The notes below the pieces were generated by a model, which saw nothing but the letters and a program-made list of their open reading frames with translations, was not told the DNA's origin and made no database searches. A stretch of DNA of 50,016 nucleotides from Gonium pectorale (lineage: Eukaryota; Chlorophyta; Chlorophyceae; Chlamydomonadales; Volvocaceae): contig LSYV01000016.1 in the NCBI GenBank assembly GCA_001584585.1, positions 810,035-860,050 on the forward strand. Direction: 5' to 3'. Position numbers and translations under genes: made by a program. Positions 33,834-46,583 of the stretch are shown here, piece by piece. Positions within the stretch are counted from its first letter, which is position 1, and each line of letters opens with the position of its first letter.

Positions 33834-36800
33834 TCAGCATCTCCCTATTAGGGCCTGCAGGCGGCTGCATATCTCCCCAAAGTCGGGCCGCTGCCGGGGT
33901 TCTGCCGATAGGCAGGCCGCTACCAGATCCGCGTATTGCAGGTGAAACGTATCGCGCATGTCCTGCATAGCGGGGGGGGGGGGTGGAGTAGGTGGGAAGG
34001 CAAATGGGACGCGCCCGTCCGGTCCGTCTCGGGTACTGCTGGAAGTGCTCGGTCGTCCGGAGCTTTCGCCGCCGGCCGGCCTCGACCGGCACAATTCTGG
34101 CCCCAAGATGACCTTCTCCACCACGCGCATGTCCTATGGTCGGTTCGTGACCGAGGGCTCCGATACCGAAATTTTGTTGTGGGGTCCTGTATGCCGATGC
34201 AATGAAGGCCGCCCGAAACGATTTCAACGAGCTAGAGACAACCAGGACCACCCTCCGCACCCCAGGTAGCCGCCACCGCTGGCCCGGTCTATGATGCGCG
34301 CCAAGGATCCCCACGCGCCAGCGTGTAACGACACTGGCCCCTTGTCCGTCCGTGACACTCCCGGGACCTCATAACACATTGATCCGCGCACACACATCTA
34401 CGCCCGGACTGGCGAAGTGCCTCGCGCCTACCTTTAACAGCCGCGCGTGCAGAGACGTGGGGCTGCGGTCCAGTACCGAGAACATAATGGCCTGCACGGC
34501 GCGCATGTCGCTGAGGGTGCAGCCGTAGAACAGCTCCAGCAGCATCAGGCCGAACGACCACACGTCGGCGCGGGGGGAGAGCTCCCCCAGGGTAACAACC
34601 TGTGGGGGATGCTAAAGAGTTACTGCGACCTGAGGGATATGCTAAAGAGTTACTGGGTGCTGACCGCCTGGGCTGTTGCCCGGCAACATGCGCAACGCGG
34701 CAGCAGTGGGCCCTGGGCTCCGTCGCTGGGCTCCGTATGTTGTGTGAGTGGACTGTGGAGTTCGGATCTACGGTTGCTTGAAGGAGACAGCCGGCATGGG
34801 CATGTGAAGCGGGCACGGTACACGGTTCTGGGCATGCTGGTGAAGCGGAATGCTGTGTACCACCGACAAACAATGCTCACTCGCCTCGGGCGCGGCGTAG
34901 GCCGGCGTGCCGTGGAAGTGCCTTGACGCGTGTGTGGTGCCCTCCGCCAGCGGCAGGCTCAGCCCAAAGTCCGCCACCTTGGCGGTTAGGGCCAACGGAC
35001 CGCCGCCGGCCACATGGGTGCCGGCCCCACCTCCGCGGGTGGGCGAGGCCTGGGAGCGAGGGCCTTTAGCTGCCTGGGGGCATGCGCCCCCTGTCGTCAT
35101 TGCACCCTCGTCCGACGGCCGGTACACGAGGAGCACGTTATCTGCGAGCCCAGCAGGCAGGCGGTGGGGGCCCATTGCCCCACGGCAGCAAGCCGGCCAT
35201 GTGCACACGGTATAACAATACAACGGTATAACAGTACAATCGTACAGCAGCTAATGCAACACAGTCCAGCGGTATGATAGTGATTCGCAACATACCAGTG
35301 TTTGCACAGCCCCAGTGCGTTCATTGCGGGCCCGGCGGTGCGTGTCTGTATGGCGTCGCTCGGCGGCAGCAACGTGCGGCACCGTTCCGAAGGGTGATCC
35401 AGGGGAGGCAGCCACAGACTACGGACACCCGGCTGGGCCGCGCACTACATGAAACGGTCTTCAGACTGCACCCCGTGTCAGCCACACGACACACCGTCCA
35501 CTCGCCGCAAGATGCTGGCAAACAAGGGTCTCACCCGGCTTGAGGTCTCCGTGCACGACGCGGCAGGCGTGGATGTGTCGCATGCCCTGAGCCACGTCCA
35601 GGGCCAGGCGCAGGGCGAGGGCGCGGGCGGGCCCCCCGGCGCGGACCGACCCGACCACTCCCTTGACTGCGGTTGATGCATGCGGGGGATGATAAGGGCC
35701 AGGAGCCCGGGGAGAAGCGTCAGCGGTTGGCACAGAAACACATGGGCACTCATGGAAATATGAAACGCACTCCGGTCTTCCCACGACGGCCGTGCCTTTC
35801 GCCACATGCGCGCGTAGATTTGATTCGCGCCTGCTGCATGAGAGAGACCGGCGTGCGTGGGGATGCTCTGGCAGGAGGATCCTCTCCGGGGATGTCGCAA
35901 CCTAGTGCTATAAGGAGCAACGTTGGGTAGATGAAGCGGTCCCGTGACGGGCAGGGCATGTGTTGAAAAGGAAAACGCGTACGACGAGCGTAAGCGCGAA
36001 AATGATGGTGTCGTTGTAGGACCCAGCTCCAGAGGCAGTCGAAGGGGTGATGTCCCTGCATGTTAGTTCGGCGGCGACCACCACCGTAGCCCCCGATGCG
36101 GCCCGGAATTCTCTCTGGGGTGACCCTATGCAATGCCGTGCTGGGATGCGCCTAGTCTAGTCTACGTGCGTCGCATGCGGGCTGGTGCAGGGCATGTGTG
36201 TGGGGCAGCACCCTGCGCTGTGCGTAAGATGCTGGTAATGTAATAGCAATCCATACATCCGTCCAGTGCGACCCAGATGCCGGCTTTGCATACCATGATC
36301 TTCCACCTTACCTATTGCCTGCCTGAGCGACCCTCCGTTGCAGAGCTCCTGCAACATGTAAAGCTTGTAGGCATCGGCCTCGTCAATGCCACTGGCGGAG
36401 GCGACGGCTGATGCGGCAGGCTCGGGGGCTTGGCCTTGGATGCCCCTACTCGCGCCTGCGCCCGCGCTGGGCCCGCCGAGAGTGCCGCACGGCTGGCCCA
36501 CACTAGGTTGTGGCGGTCCCCTGGCCTCCGGTGCTAGGGTGAGCGGCTTGAGATCATAGCTGTAGGTAGCTGTGCAGCATCGTTCATCGTACGGCGACAC
36601 AAGGAAAAAATGGGCGTGCAAGGCTTGTTAACATAAGGCACACATGTACCTCTGGTACAGGACGATCTAGCGGGGCAGCAGGTGGGCAGGTGGCTGGCGC
36701 TCGCAACATATAGTGTACGTTTTGGGCGCTCGGCGCGGCAGGGGTTCCGGCGGCACCCACCCACTACGTTGGGGTGCGCCATGCTCATGGAGATGGCCGC

Positions 36801-36971
36801 CTCGAGCACTGCCCGCTGCCGGATGTGGCCCTCGGGCCCCGCAGTCGCGCCTGGCACCACCAGAGTCTTGATGGCCACCGGCAGGCCGCGCCACGTGCCC
36901 CAGTACACCACGCCGTAAGCACCGCTGGCCAGCACGGATGCAATCCGAAGGTCCGCGTCGCCAAGCTCGGC
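33834..36971 (-). other. Kinase-domain exons 16-21 of copy C
   Basis: Glycine-rich loop ASGAYGVVYWGTW, VAIK Lys at about residue 1385, hinge LQELCNGGSLRQAI, HGDLKPDN Asp at about 1547, and DFGLS at about 1608. The activation segment is HASRHFHGTPAYAAPE and subdomain IX is DVWSFG. After it, copy C departs from A and B: it has FSVLDRSPTSLHARLLK where they share CSVREPGTVSLQDWLLK, and DMRDTFHLQYADLVA where they share DMRESAHLQYA. Residues needed for phosphotransfer are intact, so an active enzyme is expected. Confidence 0.85.
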
Positions 36972-39900
36972 CTGTAGGCGTACGACAGCAGTACGGGGTA
37001 TGGGCGAGTGCGTGAACGTTGAAACCGTAGTCATGCTGTACGCCCGCGCTCAGCAGTCATGCAAGGTGTAGACAGCTGCTGCCGTCACACATCCGCCAAA
37101 CAGGACCAACATAGCACGTGGCATGTTGCATTGCCCCATCCTTGCCAAACAAACTATTCCCCTCACTTGCTGACCCAGGGCCCATGGTACACGGCCGCTC
37201 AGCGTACCTGCAAGGCCCGAACTGCCTCGGCCAAGTCCAGCGCCAGGCCTTGCCCCCCGTCCCTGAGCGCCTGCGACTGCAGGTCCCCGCCATCGCACCC
37301 CTCGCCACTGTCGCCGGGTGGCAGCTGCGTGAGCTTCTCGCGCATTTCGGAGAAGTAGGTCTGCGTGGAGCCACGCACGGCGGGCAGAACGCCAAGCCAG
37401 TTAGTGCTCGGTCGCTGACAACAAAACATCGGGGATAGTGTTTGGGGACTCCCACAAGTGCAGCGAGAAAGCACTGTCACAACATGGGTGAGAACAGGGC
37501 ACAGCAGCAGGCGCAGGGTGCATAGGCGTAGCCACCGTGAGGCTAGCCATGCGCAACGGCCTTGCAACGGCCAACGCAGGGAGGCATGTGTGGGCCTCCG
37601 CGACACAGGGAGACACCCGGCCACAGGGAGACACCCGGCCACAGGGAGACACCCGGCCACAGGGAGACACCCGGCCACAGGGAGACACCCGGCCACAGGG
37701 GCCTCCTGCGGCGCCGCGTGCATGGTGCACCTGTGTAGCACCCCAACCCCACACGCTGTAAGAGTGGGATGGGCAGATGGGCGGGACGGCGCTGACATGT
37801 GGGTGCGGTTGCTCGCCGGGGTGGGCGGAGTCTGCATCTGGGGTGGGCGGAGTCTGCATCGTCGGGGACTCCCCACATCCCTCCCAAACCCGAGGCGCTC
37901 AGACGGGGTCTATCGCTTGCCAGGTTGCCAACATGTGCACCAACACGGGCCCCTCGCGCTTGCTCCGATACCGGCGGGTGGCAGCGATGATGCTGCCTCA
38001 GGCCAGCCCTGCACTCACGCTCACGGCCCGGAGGAACGACTCCGCATCAACAAGCGCCAACCCTGCGCCGCCACTTGACGGCAGACAACTGTCCGAGATC
38101 TGCATGGCTATGTCCTGGCTGTAGGGGGTTCCAGCTCTGACGCCATTGTCCAGGCCTCCGTGGATTCCCCGCTGTGTCTGCTGGTGCTGCTGCTGCTGAG
38201 GCGGACCGGCGGTCTCCGGCTCAGTCCGGCAAAGAGCGGCCTCGCCTGCCTGCAAGGGACGGAGGAGCGGACGGGCGAAGGGACGGAGGGGCGGTCGCTG
38301 CATTGTAGCCAGCCGTGAGACCCCAGTCCTCACGCCACCTCGTCGTTCCCACACGCACTTTCCAGAGACACCGCCCTCCCACACGGGCAAGCGCCTACAC
38401 CCGCGAGTTCCTGACGGTGATAACAATCCCTTCCCACCCATGCGTACCTTAAGGCTAGTCCGCCTCCCGCCAATCCATGTGCCGGCTGCCCTGCGGTCCG
38501 CAGCCCGTGCGCTCCTGCCGCAGGTGCTGCCCTTGGCCCTCTCGCACCCTCCTTCGGCGGGCGGCGATCTTGCGCCCGTCCCCGCCGCCGCTATGTCCAG
38601 CTGCGTGTCATCTGACTCCGCCACCTTGCGAGAGCCTTTGGAAGATTCCGCACTGCCTCCAGCCACGTTGCCCGCATGGCCGTGATGGGGGCACGTCGCT
38701 GCAAGGCGGCTGCGGCGAAGAGCGAAGGCGGCCGCCCCGGCAGCGCCGAGGACGAGGGCGGCACCCACGGCAGAGGCGGCAGCTACAACCGGCACCACCC
38801 AGGATGGGCGGGAGGGCGCCGGCGAGGATGTCTGCGGTGACAATTGGGTCGAGGCTTTGGAGCCTGGACCGGCCGCCACTGTTCGCCCTTGTCGCTGGTC
38901 CTGTGACGGCAGCGGCGGCGGCTTGGCAAGCAATGGACCGCCCGAGCCTCCAGCGGCGTCCGCCACATCCGTCGCTTCAGTGTCGTTGGCAGAGCCAGGG
39001 AAATCAGACATGCCCGTGGACTCACTGCGAAACACTGCCTCGATGTTCAGGTTCAGAGCTGCGCGGGTTCAGGGCCAGGAGTGTGCGAGGCTGGGTCAGG
39101 CAAGCGCGCACCCCCAGACGGAGACGTGCGTGGCGCAAGCATGGCACTGCAAGCGCCTGGAGGCGGGTCGGTGACATGCTCACATAAGCAACCCACCGGC
39201 CAGGCTCTGGTACGGCAAGGTGAGATCCGTGTACGGCAAGAGGGCCGCCGTCGGCGGCGCGTCCGACGGCAGGGCGCACAGGATTGTGACGTCGGTTCCC
39301 TTCCAGCCATAGTGGCGGGCCGTCCGCAGCACCAAGAGTCCCCCCATTGGGTCGTAAGAAAGCGGCTGCGGGAGGAGGCAGGGACACACCATGGGGACGT
39401 GTAGTACGCAGCTCGACGAAGGGTCCCGCTAACCTGGCCCAGGCGGGATGGTATAAGGGCGACTGAGCTTTGCGAATGCATTCTAGCAGTGCTGACGAAT
39501 CAATAACAACCCCCGAGTTGCTGTCCGCACGAGGCCCGCTCCAGGCCGGCACTTTACACGCGTGTTGAAGGGGTCACACGACCCTGCTCGCTCTGTCACA
39601 TGCTGTCACTTCATGGGGCTGACCTCCCAATGAGGGGCGACAGACGAGGCAAAGGCCGTGTGAGCACTGAGCAGAAGTCCCAAGGCCTTCTGCAAGTTTC
39701 GGTTGCGCACATCCGTAACGTACGTTTGCTGCCTGGATTGACTGGCTTTTGCAAGCGGCCACCGTTTACCCCGCCCCTACACAGCGGGTCTCACACCTCA
39801 TACACCCGTACCCACTGGCTGCTTGCCAGGGAAGCGGCCCTCGTACGTACAAGGCGGGCAGCCGCCATACCTGGGCGCTCGCGGCGAAGGCCAGCAGGCT

Positions 39901-42900
39901 GTCTTGGGAGGTGCTCAGAGGCGGTGACGGCGGCCGTGGCGGAGGGGCCGGCGGCGACGGCGGGCTTGGAGGGGTGGGCGGCTGTCGGGCCTCTGGGACG
40001 GAAGGCAGCAGGCCAGGATCCCCCCAACCGTCAGACCCTCCTCCCATGGACCCTCCGGCAGGCAGGCCACCGCCCAGTCCGCCACTGGAGGACGAAAACG
40101 CCGACTCGGGGCCTGTGCGAGCCAACAGGGGGTCGGTACGAAAGGGGTTAGCGAGGGAAGTCAGACCGAACCTTGGGACCGAGACCGGCTTGCTGAAACG
40201 GAAAAGAGGCTAAGGTAGTCAGACGCCTTGCTACGCGGCTCGACTTTGACAACTAGCGGTCCACCAAGTGAAGTTCGACAAACCGGGTAAGCTGGTATGC
40301 CGGTCTTTTTGAGCGGCGAGACGACCGTCACATGTCTTGCTCTGTACCCGCCCACCCTACCGGAAACGTCACGCCTTCGGGTGTGTATGGCCGTAGATGT
40401 GGGCCTGCCACTTCTCCTCGCACATGACATTGCCATCCCTAGGAGATGGCACGAGTGGCCAGACAACAAGCGAGTGGGGCCGGGCTACGGCTGCCCACGC
40501 AGCGCCTTCAGGTATGCATGCCCCTATGCACGCATAGCTTGCTCTGTACCCGCGCACCCTACCGGAAACGTCACGCCTTCGGGTGTGTATGGCCGTACAG
40601 GTGGGCTTTTCCCCCCAGCTCCCTCCTTTGCAGACCTCTCTTTTTTCGCTACAACGACAAGGAGGCGGCCATTGAAGGAAGGCACCATGATTGTGGAGCT
40701 TCAGGTCGCCCATCCGTTTCGGCCAGCGGAAAGAAACGAACTTACCCGAAGTAAGCGCAGGACGCACGGGCGTCGCCTGGGGTAAAGGCGGCCAAGCGGG
40801 CCAGAACGGTCCTCTCGGGGTCCACGGTGGGTTTGGGGAAGGCGGTGACGGCGGCTGGGGCGGCGGCGGTCGTGGCGGCGCCCGCGGCCTGCCCTGCGCC
40901 GCCTGCAGCTCCGTCGGTGCGTGCTTCATCAGCACCGCCGCCACCAGCGCGCGCCACTCGGGCTCCGGAACCACCAGCGTCACGTTGTGCAGAGACAGGA
41001 GAGGCGCCCCGGCAGCGGGGGCCTCCTCGCCGTTTGCTTGACGAGCTGTGGCCGCCGCCGCCGCAAGCGAGCGCCGCCCGCCGGGGGAGGTGGCGCCTGA
41101 GGGCTGCAGCTGGGGCTCCTGCGCGGAGCTGGCTGCGCCCCCAGCGCTGGACCTGCTAGACCGGGCACAAGGGCAGGGACTGGGTTGCCGCGTACGGTAA
41201 AACGCAATAGCCGCATGTCACTAGACGCTACCAAAATTCGTGTTATAGGGTCCCCATCCGTTCTAGGGTCCGCGCCTGTTCTGAGGTTCCCACCTGTCGA
41301 AGCTGAACAGCCACAGCGGCAGGGAGCTGTTGGCCCAGGGCGCGTCCGGTCCCTCCAGCCCACCGGGCAGGGCCCCGGTGCCGTTGGTGCCCCCGGGCGC
41401 CAGGTTGTACAGCACCAGGTTACGGAGCGACAGAGGGCGACGGAGGGCAAACATGCCGGACAGGCCCTACAAAAGTAGACACGTGGCCCACGGGGTGGAG
41501 GGTGACCCATAGGGGCGCTGCTATGTGTGAGAGCGAAACAGGTGGGGTTCAGCATCACTTTGCAAGCAGTTCAGCCCAAACATAGGCTGGGGTGGGGACG
41601 CATCTAGCCCAGTCGATCGGTAAGCGGAGGCGACTACGCAAATGGCGACCAACGGCGCACGACGTGCACAGGTACCTTCAGGTCCACGAAGGTGCCGCCG
41701 ACCCCCAGGTCCTCGGGGAGGCCGCTGACGGCGCAGCCGCCCGCAGCAGCCGCCCCGCCGCCCTCCGGTGGCGGCGTGGCAGTGGTCAGCTGAGAAGCGT
41801 TACCGACGCTGCGGTCATCATGGCTGCCGACAGATGGGGTGAAGTAGGGAATGCAGGTGTCTTGATAACAATAATTGGTATGAGGACTCGGCGTGGAGCG
41901 GCGGTGGTTCAGGCACCGGGGCTGAGCGGACAAGGCAAAGGCGAGCAGCCAATACAAGCATGTAACTGGTAATGTGTCGACCTTCGGACCTTAAGGGGGC
42001 CATTGCTCACTTCGCCCTAGCGGCTGGAGGGTGGCTGCTACACAGATCAACGGAGCGGACGGACGCTCGCAGCAGCCACGCACAGACCTCACCTGCTCAC
42101 AAGCACGATAGTCGGCAAGTCGGGACCGTCCCCGCACGAGGGCAGCATGGCCGTCAGGGCCTCCCACAGGCCCTGGGCCATTGGCACACCGAATGGGCCC
42201 TGCAGGCAAATGGGGAAGAGCGCCGACGCAACATGGTGGAGCCCTCCCGATCTAGCCGCGGTTGTGAAGAGTTGCCGCGAGACCGGACCGCCAGGGGCGC
42301 CGCCAACTAACGCCGGGTCTGGGCACCAAAGCCGGGGCGCAAGCGTTTCACGCTACCCTCCGCAGCTCTCCCAAACACATATACCGCTGCGCTGGCCACC
42401 TTCATCCGGTAGATGTATGCAATTCACGAGAGGCTACGGCACGGCCCAAGGGAGCACCCAGGAATGACCGCGACGGCCGACGCCCCGCGCACCCACCTGT
42501 GTCATTGCCGCCTCTTCGTCCCCGTGCAGCAGCAGCGGCGGCCAGACCCGCGACTGCGGCAGCAGCCCCACGGCCCCGGGCAGGGCCGCGTAGGCGGAGG
42601 CGGACAGCAGCGTGCAGTTGAGCAGCAGGACCTGGGGAGTTGGGGAAGCGGGTGGGTTAGGGATATACCTACGGAGGGGAGGTGGGTTGATGAGAATGTG
42701 GGAGTGAGCAGGCTGGAAGCATGGTACCTTTTGGGGTTGCGGGGTAGGGGAGGGCGCTTGGAAGCTCGTTTGTCCGCGACATCCCAAACATCGCAGCCCA
42801 CGCGTCACTCCAACCCAACTAGCCATGTCATTTCAGACTCGTAACAATGCACTTACACATGCAAACGCGGCCGGTCGCGAAAGCAAAAGCACGTGGTAAC

Positions 42901-45900
42901 AGACACAGTACGACGGCGGCATGTACAGCAGTGCAGGGGCGCTCTGAGTGTAACAAAAACGGCTGCGCCATGCAATATACATGCGACCCGTGCAGAGGGG
43001 CCACCGTCAGCTGCACGACGTCGTGGTCGTGAAGGTTGGCGAGAGGAGACAGCAGGGGATGGCCGCACCTGTGGCAGCATCCTTAGCATCGCCACCTCGA
43101 GCCTGCCCGCGTCCAGCGAAGGCACGCCGGAGGAGCCGCTGCTGCCCTGCGGGTCGTAAGCACGCCGAGTGTATGTAGGGCTCACGTGGGTTGCATGACA
43201 AATATACGGAAGGTGTACGTGAAGGTCGGACAGGAGGGCAGGAGACATCCGCGGTACTGCAGCCGATGAATGTCATCGGCTTTGGGTGCAACGCGAGGGG
43301 TTCGCACCGACACGCCTGCACCTTGCGGCTCCATTGATCAAGTTGTACGACCTCAGCGCCTAGCCTGTTGAGCGAGTACGGCACCCTACTCCTCTTGGGC
43401 GTGAGACCCCCTGCCTGTGCCACCTCCGCATCACGCGGCTACAACTCACAGCCTCCCCCCGCCTGGCGCACCTGGAGCACACGGAGCTCGATGCGTAGCT
43501 CCCCCGACGCGCTGTGTTGCTGCAGGCTGAGGCCATCGCCGCCGCCACCGCCGCCACCACCGCCCGCCCCCCGCGCCGCCTCCCGCCGCAGGAAGGCCAG
43601 CTCCTCGTCCGGCAGCACTAGCGTGCAGCGGGTCAGGACTACGCGCGCGATCCCGGACTCCAGGCTCAGGTGGCCCAGGTCCCTGCGCGGCAGAGCGCAG
43701 CAGAGGGAGCACCGCAGGAGCGGCCGTTGGCGCAAGTGTGAGCTGCCGAATGTACGGGATGAACCCGTACTCGTGTCACAAAGGCGCAAGTGTGAGCCGG
43801 TAGGTCTACGGGGCGAGCGCGAGCGCGCCTGACTGCGTGGTCTGGTGTTAGGTGATCGGTGGTCTGCGTGGTCGGTGTCGGTGATGCGGATCTGCGGTCC
43901 ACGGCTACAGAGTCGCGGGTCCGTGTCTCAGAATTGATACCGCGCCCATGGCCTCGTTACGGCACCCTGCCCCATGTCTATTTGCGACAACATGCAGCGC
44001 AGTGTGCTCCGCTCGATACGAAGGTGTCCGCAACTACACACGAGCGCCTTGCCAGCGCGCTTTCATTGCAAGGGCGCCGCCAGCCGTTCGCGCCAACGCT
44101 GGCCATAAATGCTCGCCTTCAAACTCTGCTCAGTCATAACTTTTGTTGGCTAGCCCTCGACCAAGCCGTTGCTACTCACTAGGCCAGTAAAGTAAACAGG
44201 GCCTTGCCCCTACGACACAGTGCCTACGGCGCCTAAGGTCCAGCAGCCAGCTCGTGTCGCCGTGCGTCCCTGCGGCCCTTCCTCTCCCTTTTGCCACTTG
44301 CCTCGCGATCCGGAAGCTGTTCATCCCCAGCGCCATGAGCTCCCCCGGGCTCTCCGGCGCCGCGGCCAGGGGCAGGTTTACCAGTGTCAGGTCGCGCAGG
44401 TGCGCCACGGGGAGGACGGACAAGGGGTCGATGGGACCTGACCAGCGGCTCCAAGGCGCCTCGGGCCAGGCCCCCTCGCGCCCCGCCAGGTCCAGGACGG
44501 GGCGGCGGGCGGGGTCCCCAACGAGCACCGCACGCGTTCCGAATTGAACCGTCGGCTGCAACGGCGTTTGGGAGGAATTTCAGGATGTAAGCACACCAGC
44601 ATATGAGTACGTAGATTATTCAAGCCACGGGCGAATTGTCCGTGGACACATGAAGGCTAGAACCACCAGCTGTGCGTGCGGGCCCGAGCGCGCCGAACCC
44701 ACGCGCATAGCACTCCTCGCCCACGGCCGTGCCCGACTCGCGTCGCCGGGTCTCATGATGGTGCCGTGGTGGCGCAAGTGAGGCTTTGGCACGCTCCCGG
44801 CAGCTTGCGTCCACCAGCGCCCTGGGTTCCTGAAGCTCCACACGCGCACAGCGTCCAGACCGAACACCCGCCCTTCTCAGAGCATGCATGCCCGCGGCTG
44901 CCTCGCCAGGGCCCGATAGCGACATCGTCCCAGTGCACACAGCACCAGCCCGCACGTGGGAACCCACCGGCCAGAACTGGTCTGCCGCCGGAAGCGCGAC
45001 GTCGTCTTTGATCGACAAGAAGACGGCGCCCTTCATCACACTGCCTAGGAAATCCGTAGACATCCGTAGCAGCTCGGCCGCTGAGCCCACGGGCGCCGCG
45101 GCGCAGCTCCACGGCAGGGGCAGGCCGTATACCGGGCACGTTATGTTGACATTGCGCCAGCGTACCAGCCCCCCGCCGCCCGGCAGGCTGCCGTCGACCG
45201 AGTCGAGCTCCCGGATCCGGACCTCCCCCCCGTCCAGCACCACCCCAGTGCTGTAGGGCCATGCCGAGGTGCTGGCGCACAGGCTGCGGTACAGGGCCTC
45301 AAGGTCCACCATCCTAATCACGACGGCGACGTCTTGGAGGACCAGAGTTGCGCCGGGCGACACACCGACCAGGCGAGGCAGCGAGAGACCAGCGAGGCTG
45401 TTGACTGCGTTTCCCAATGGCGCGGCCAGGTCCGGCAGGAACACGGCCAGGGAGGAGAGCGTGAGCTGCTGGCCTGCGGGGCCGTGGAGTGGACCCGGGG
45501 AATGAGCGTGGGGAGCGAACAAGCCGAGGCTTCGGCAAGGAACTGCTGCGAAAAGAGCTGATGCCTGCTTCCGTACTTGGTCCCGCAAGAGCGGCGGAGA
45601 CGCAAGCGTGCGTTGCAGGTCTGCTAGGAGTCGAAGGATCGGGGTGCCGGGCTGACATGCTCAGCGTACAGGGGATAGCGGGGGGTAGGCTGGGGGCGAG
45701 GCATTCGGCGCTTTTGACGGCGGCATATGGCGGCATATGGCGGCATATGGCGATGGGTGCACGCAAGCTGCAGTCGCCACAGCTGCTAGTCAGTCAGCAC
45801 GGCTGCGCTAGCACGCCGCCTAGTCGTACGGCCCGTGGGCCGGGCAGCCGTTGTGCTGCCCGTCCTCACCCAGAAAGCGGAGCCGACAGGAGCAAAGTCG

Positions 45901-46583
45901 TGGGTGGCCCGCACGCACGACACACTGACACGTGTGCACCTACCTGGCAGCAGTTGGATACTGGCCGGGATGACATCGGGGGCCCCTGGCTTCCACCAGA
46001 CCAGCACAGTCCCTGGCGACAGCACCGGCGGCGGCCGGCCGGGCGGCGCCGGAGTGCTTGGAGGCGACGAGGGAGTGGCTGGCGGCGTTGGGGCGGAAGG
46101 TGGTGGCGGCAACGCGGCCAGAGCTGGGTTATGCGGGGATTCCTCCGGAAGTGGCAATTGCAGCTCATGCGGGATTTCCAAGCCGCCGTAGCCGCCGTCA
46201 CCGCCATCGCGTTCGCCCCTGCTCTTGCCGTCGCCACTCCACCCTAGCTGGGGCCGCGGCTCCGTCAAGAGACTCTCGGGCACCACGGAGCCCTTGCCAT
46301 GGAGGGTAACCGACGACTCTCCAGGTGGCAGGAGCAGCGTCGCGTCTGGTGGTTGTACTTTCAAGACGGCAGGCGGCAGATCCGTAGCAGAGGCACCGAG
46401 GAGTTGGCTGAGAGGAATGAAGCCCTCCTCAATCGCTAGCTGCGCGCCAACACCGCCAAAGGCGGAGGCCGCGCTCAGCAAGAGCAGCGACCAGAGCCAT
46501 TGGGCGCTGTGGGTAGGCTGGCCGTGAACGGCCGCAAATCGGCGAGTCTGGAAACACGAACGAGGAAGCCCTCTGTACCCCAT
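33834..46583 (-). CDS. Receptor-like TKL protein kinase, copy C (21 exons, about 1734 aa)
   Basis: Exons on the minus strand: 46583-45944, 45473-44968, 44555-44302, 43682-43472, 43146-43069, 42631-42497, 42199-42093, 41808-41676, 41466-41294, 41152-40746, 40112-39871, 39365-39197, 39058-38448, 38249-38019, 37360-37208, 36971-36761, 36569-36312, 35666-35535, 35141-34885, 34599-34432, 33962-33834. The total is 5205 nt with all junctions in phase. The ATG is in good context (ACCATGG). The signal peptide core is WLWSLLLLSAASAF, with probable cleavage after GVGA. The ectodomain covers exons 1-13 and shows conserved Asn-X-Thr sites such as NIT, NCT and NVT. The transmembrane helix is at about residues 1105-1131 (SWVVPVVAAASAVG onward, then LRRSR), followed by about 220 cytoplasmic residues before the kinase. 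Introns 3 and 19 have GC donors. Intron 10 contains two copies of a dispersed repeat, and intron 14 contains an 18-bp minisatellite. The introns between exons 2 and 9 are close to those of copy B. Confidence 0.86.
37609..37698. repeat. Five 18-bp tandem units in intron 14 of copy C
   Basis: Perfect units GGAGACACCCGGCCACAG start at 37609, 37627, 37645, 37663 and 37681. A second small duplication, 21 bp repeated at a 22-bp spacing, lies nearby at 37818-37860. Both are intronic. Confidence 0.95.
40336..40395 (+). repeat. Dispersed short repeat, intron 10 of copy C, first member
   Basis: A 60-bp block containing CCCTACCGGAAACGTCACGC, then CTTCGGGTGTGTATGGCCGT. It is nearly identical to 40538-40597, about 200 bp away in the same orientation. 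Confidence 0.85.
40538..40597 (+). repeat. Dispersed short repeat, intron 10 of copy C, second member
   Basis: One mismatch relative to 40336-40395 over 60 bp. Diverged relatives lie at 15848-15903, 16900-16942 and 48222-48268, in both orientations, which suggests a conserved piece of a mobile element. Confidence 0.85.
45721..45750. repeat. Three 10-bp units in intron 1 of copy C
   Basis: CGGCATATGG repeated three times exactly. Confidence 0.95.

Noticed and set aside
37609..37698. Regular 18-bp repeats as a CRISPR array
   Set aside because: Units are directly adjacent with no spacers, lie in an intron, and the genome is eukaryotic.
40160..40740. Plus- and minus-strand open frames in intron 10 of copy C as a nested gene
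   Set aside because: They arise from the duplicated 60-bp repeat read in different frames, and no protein family is recognisable.
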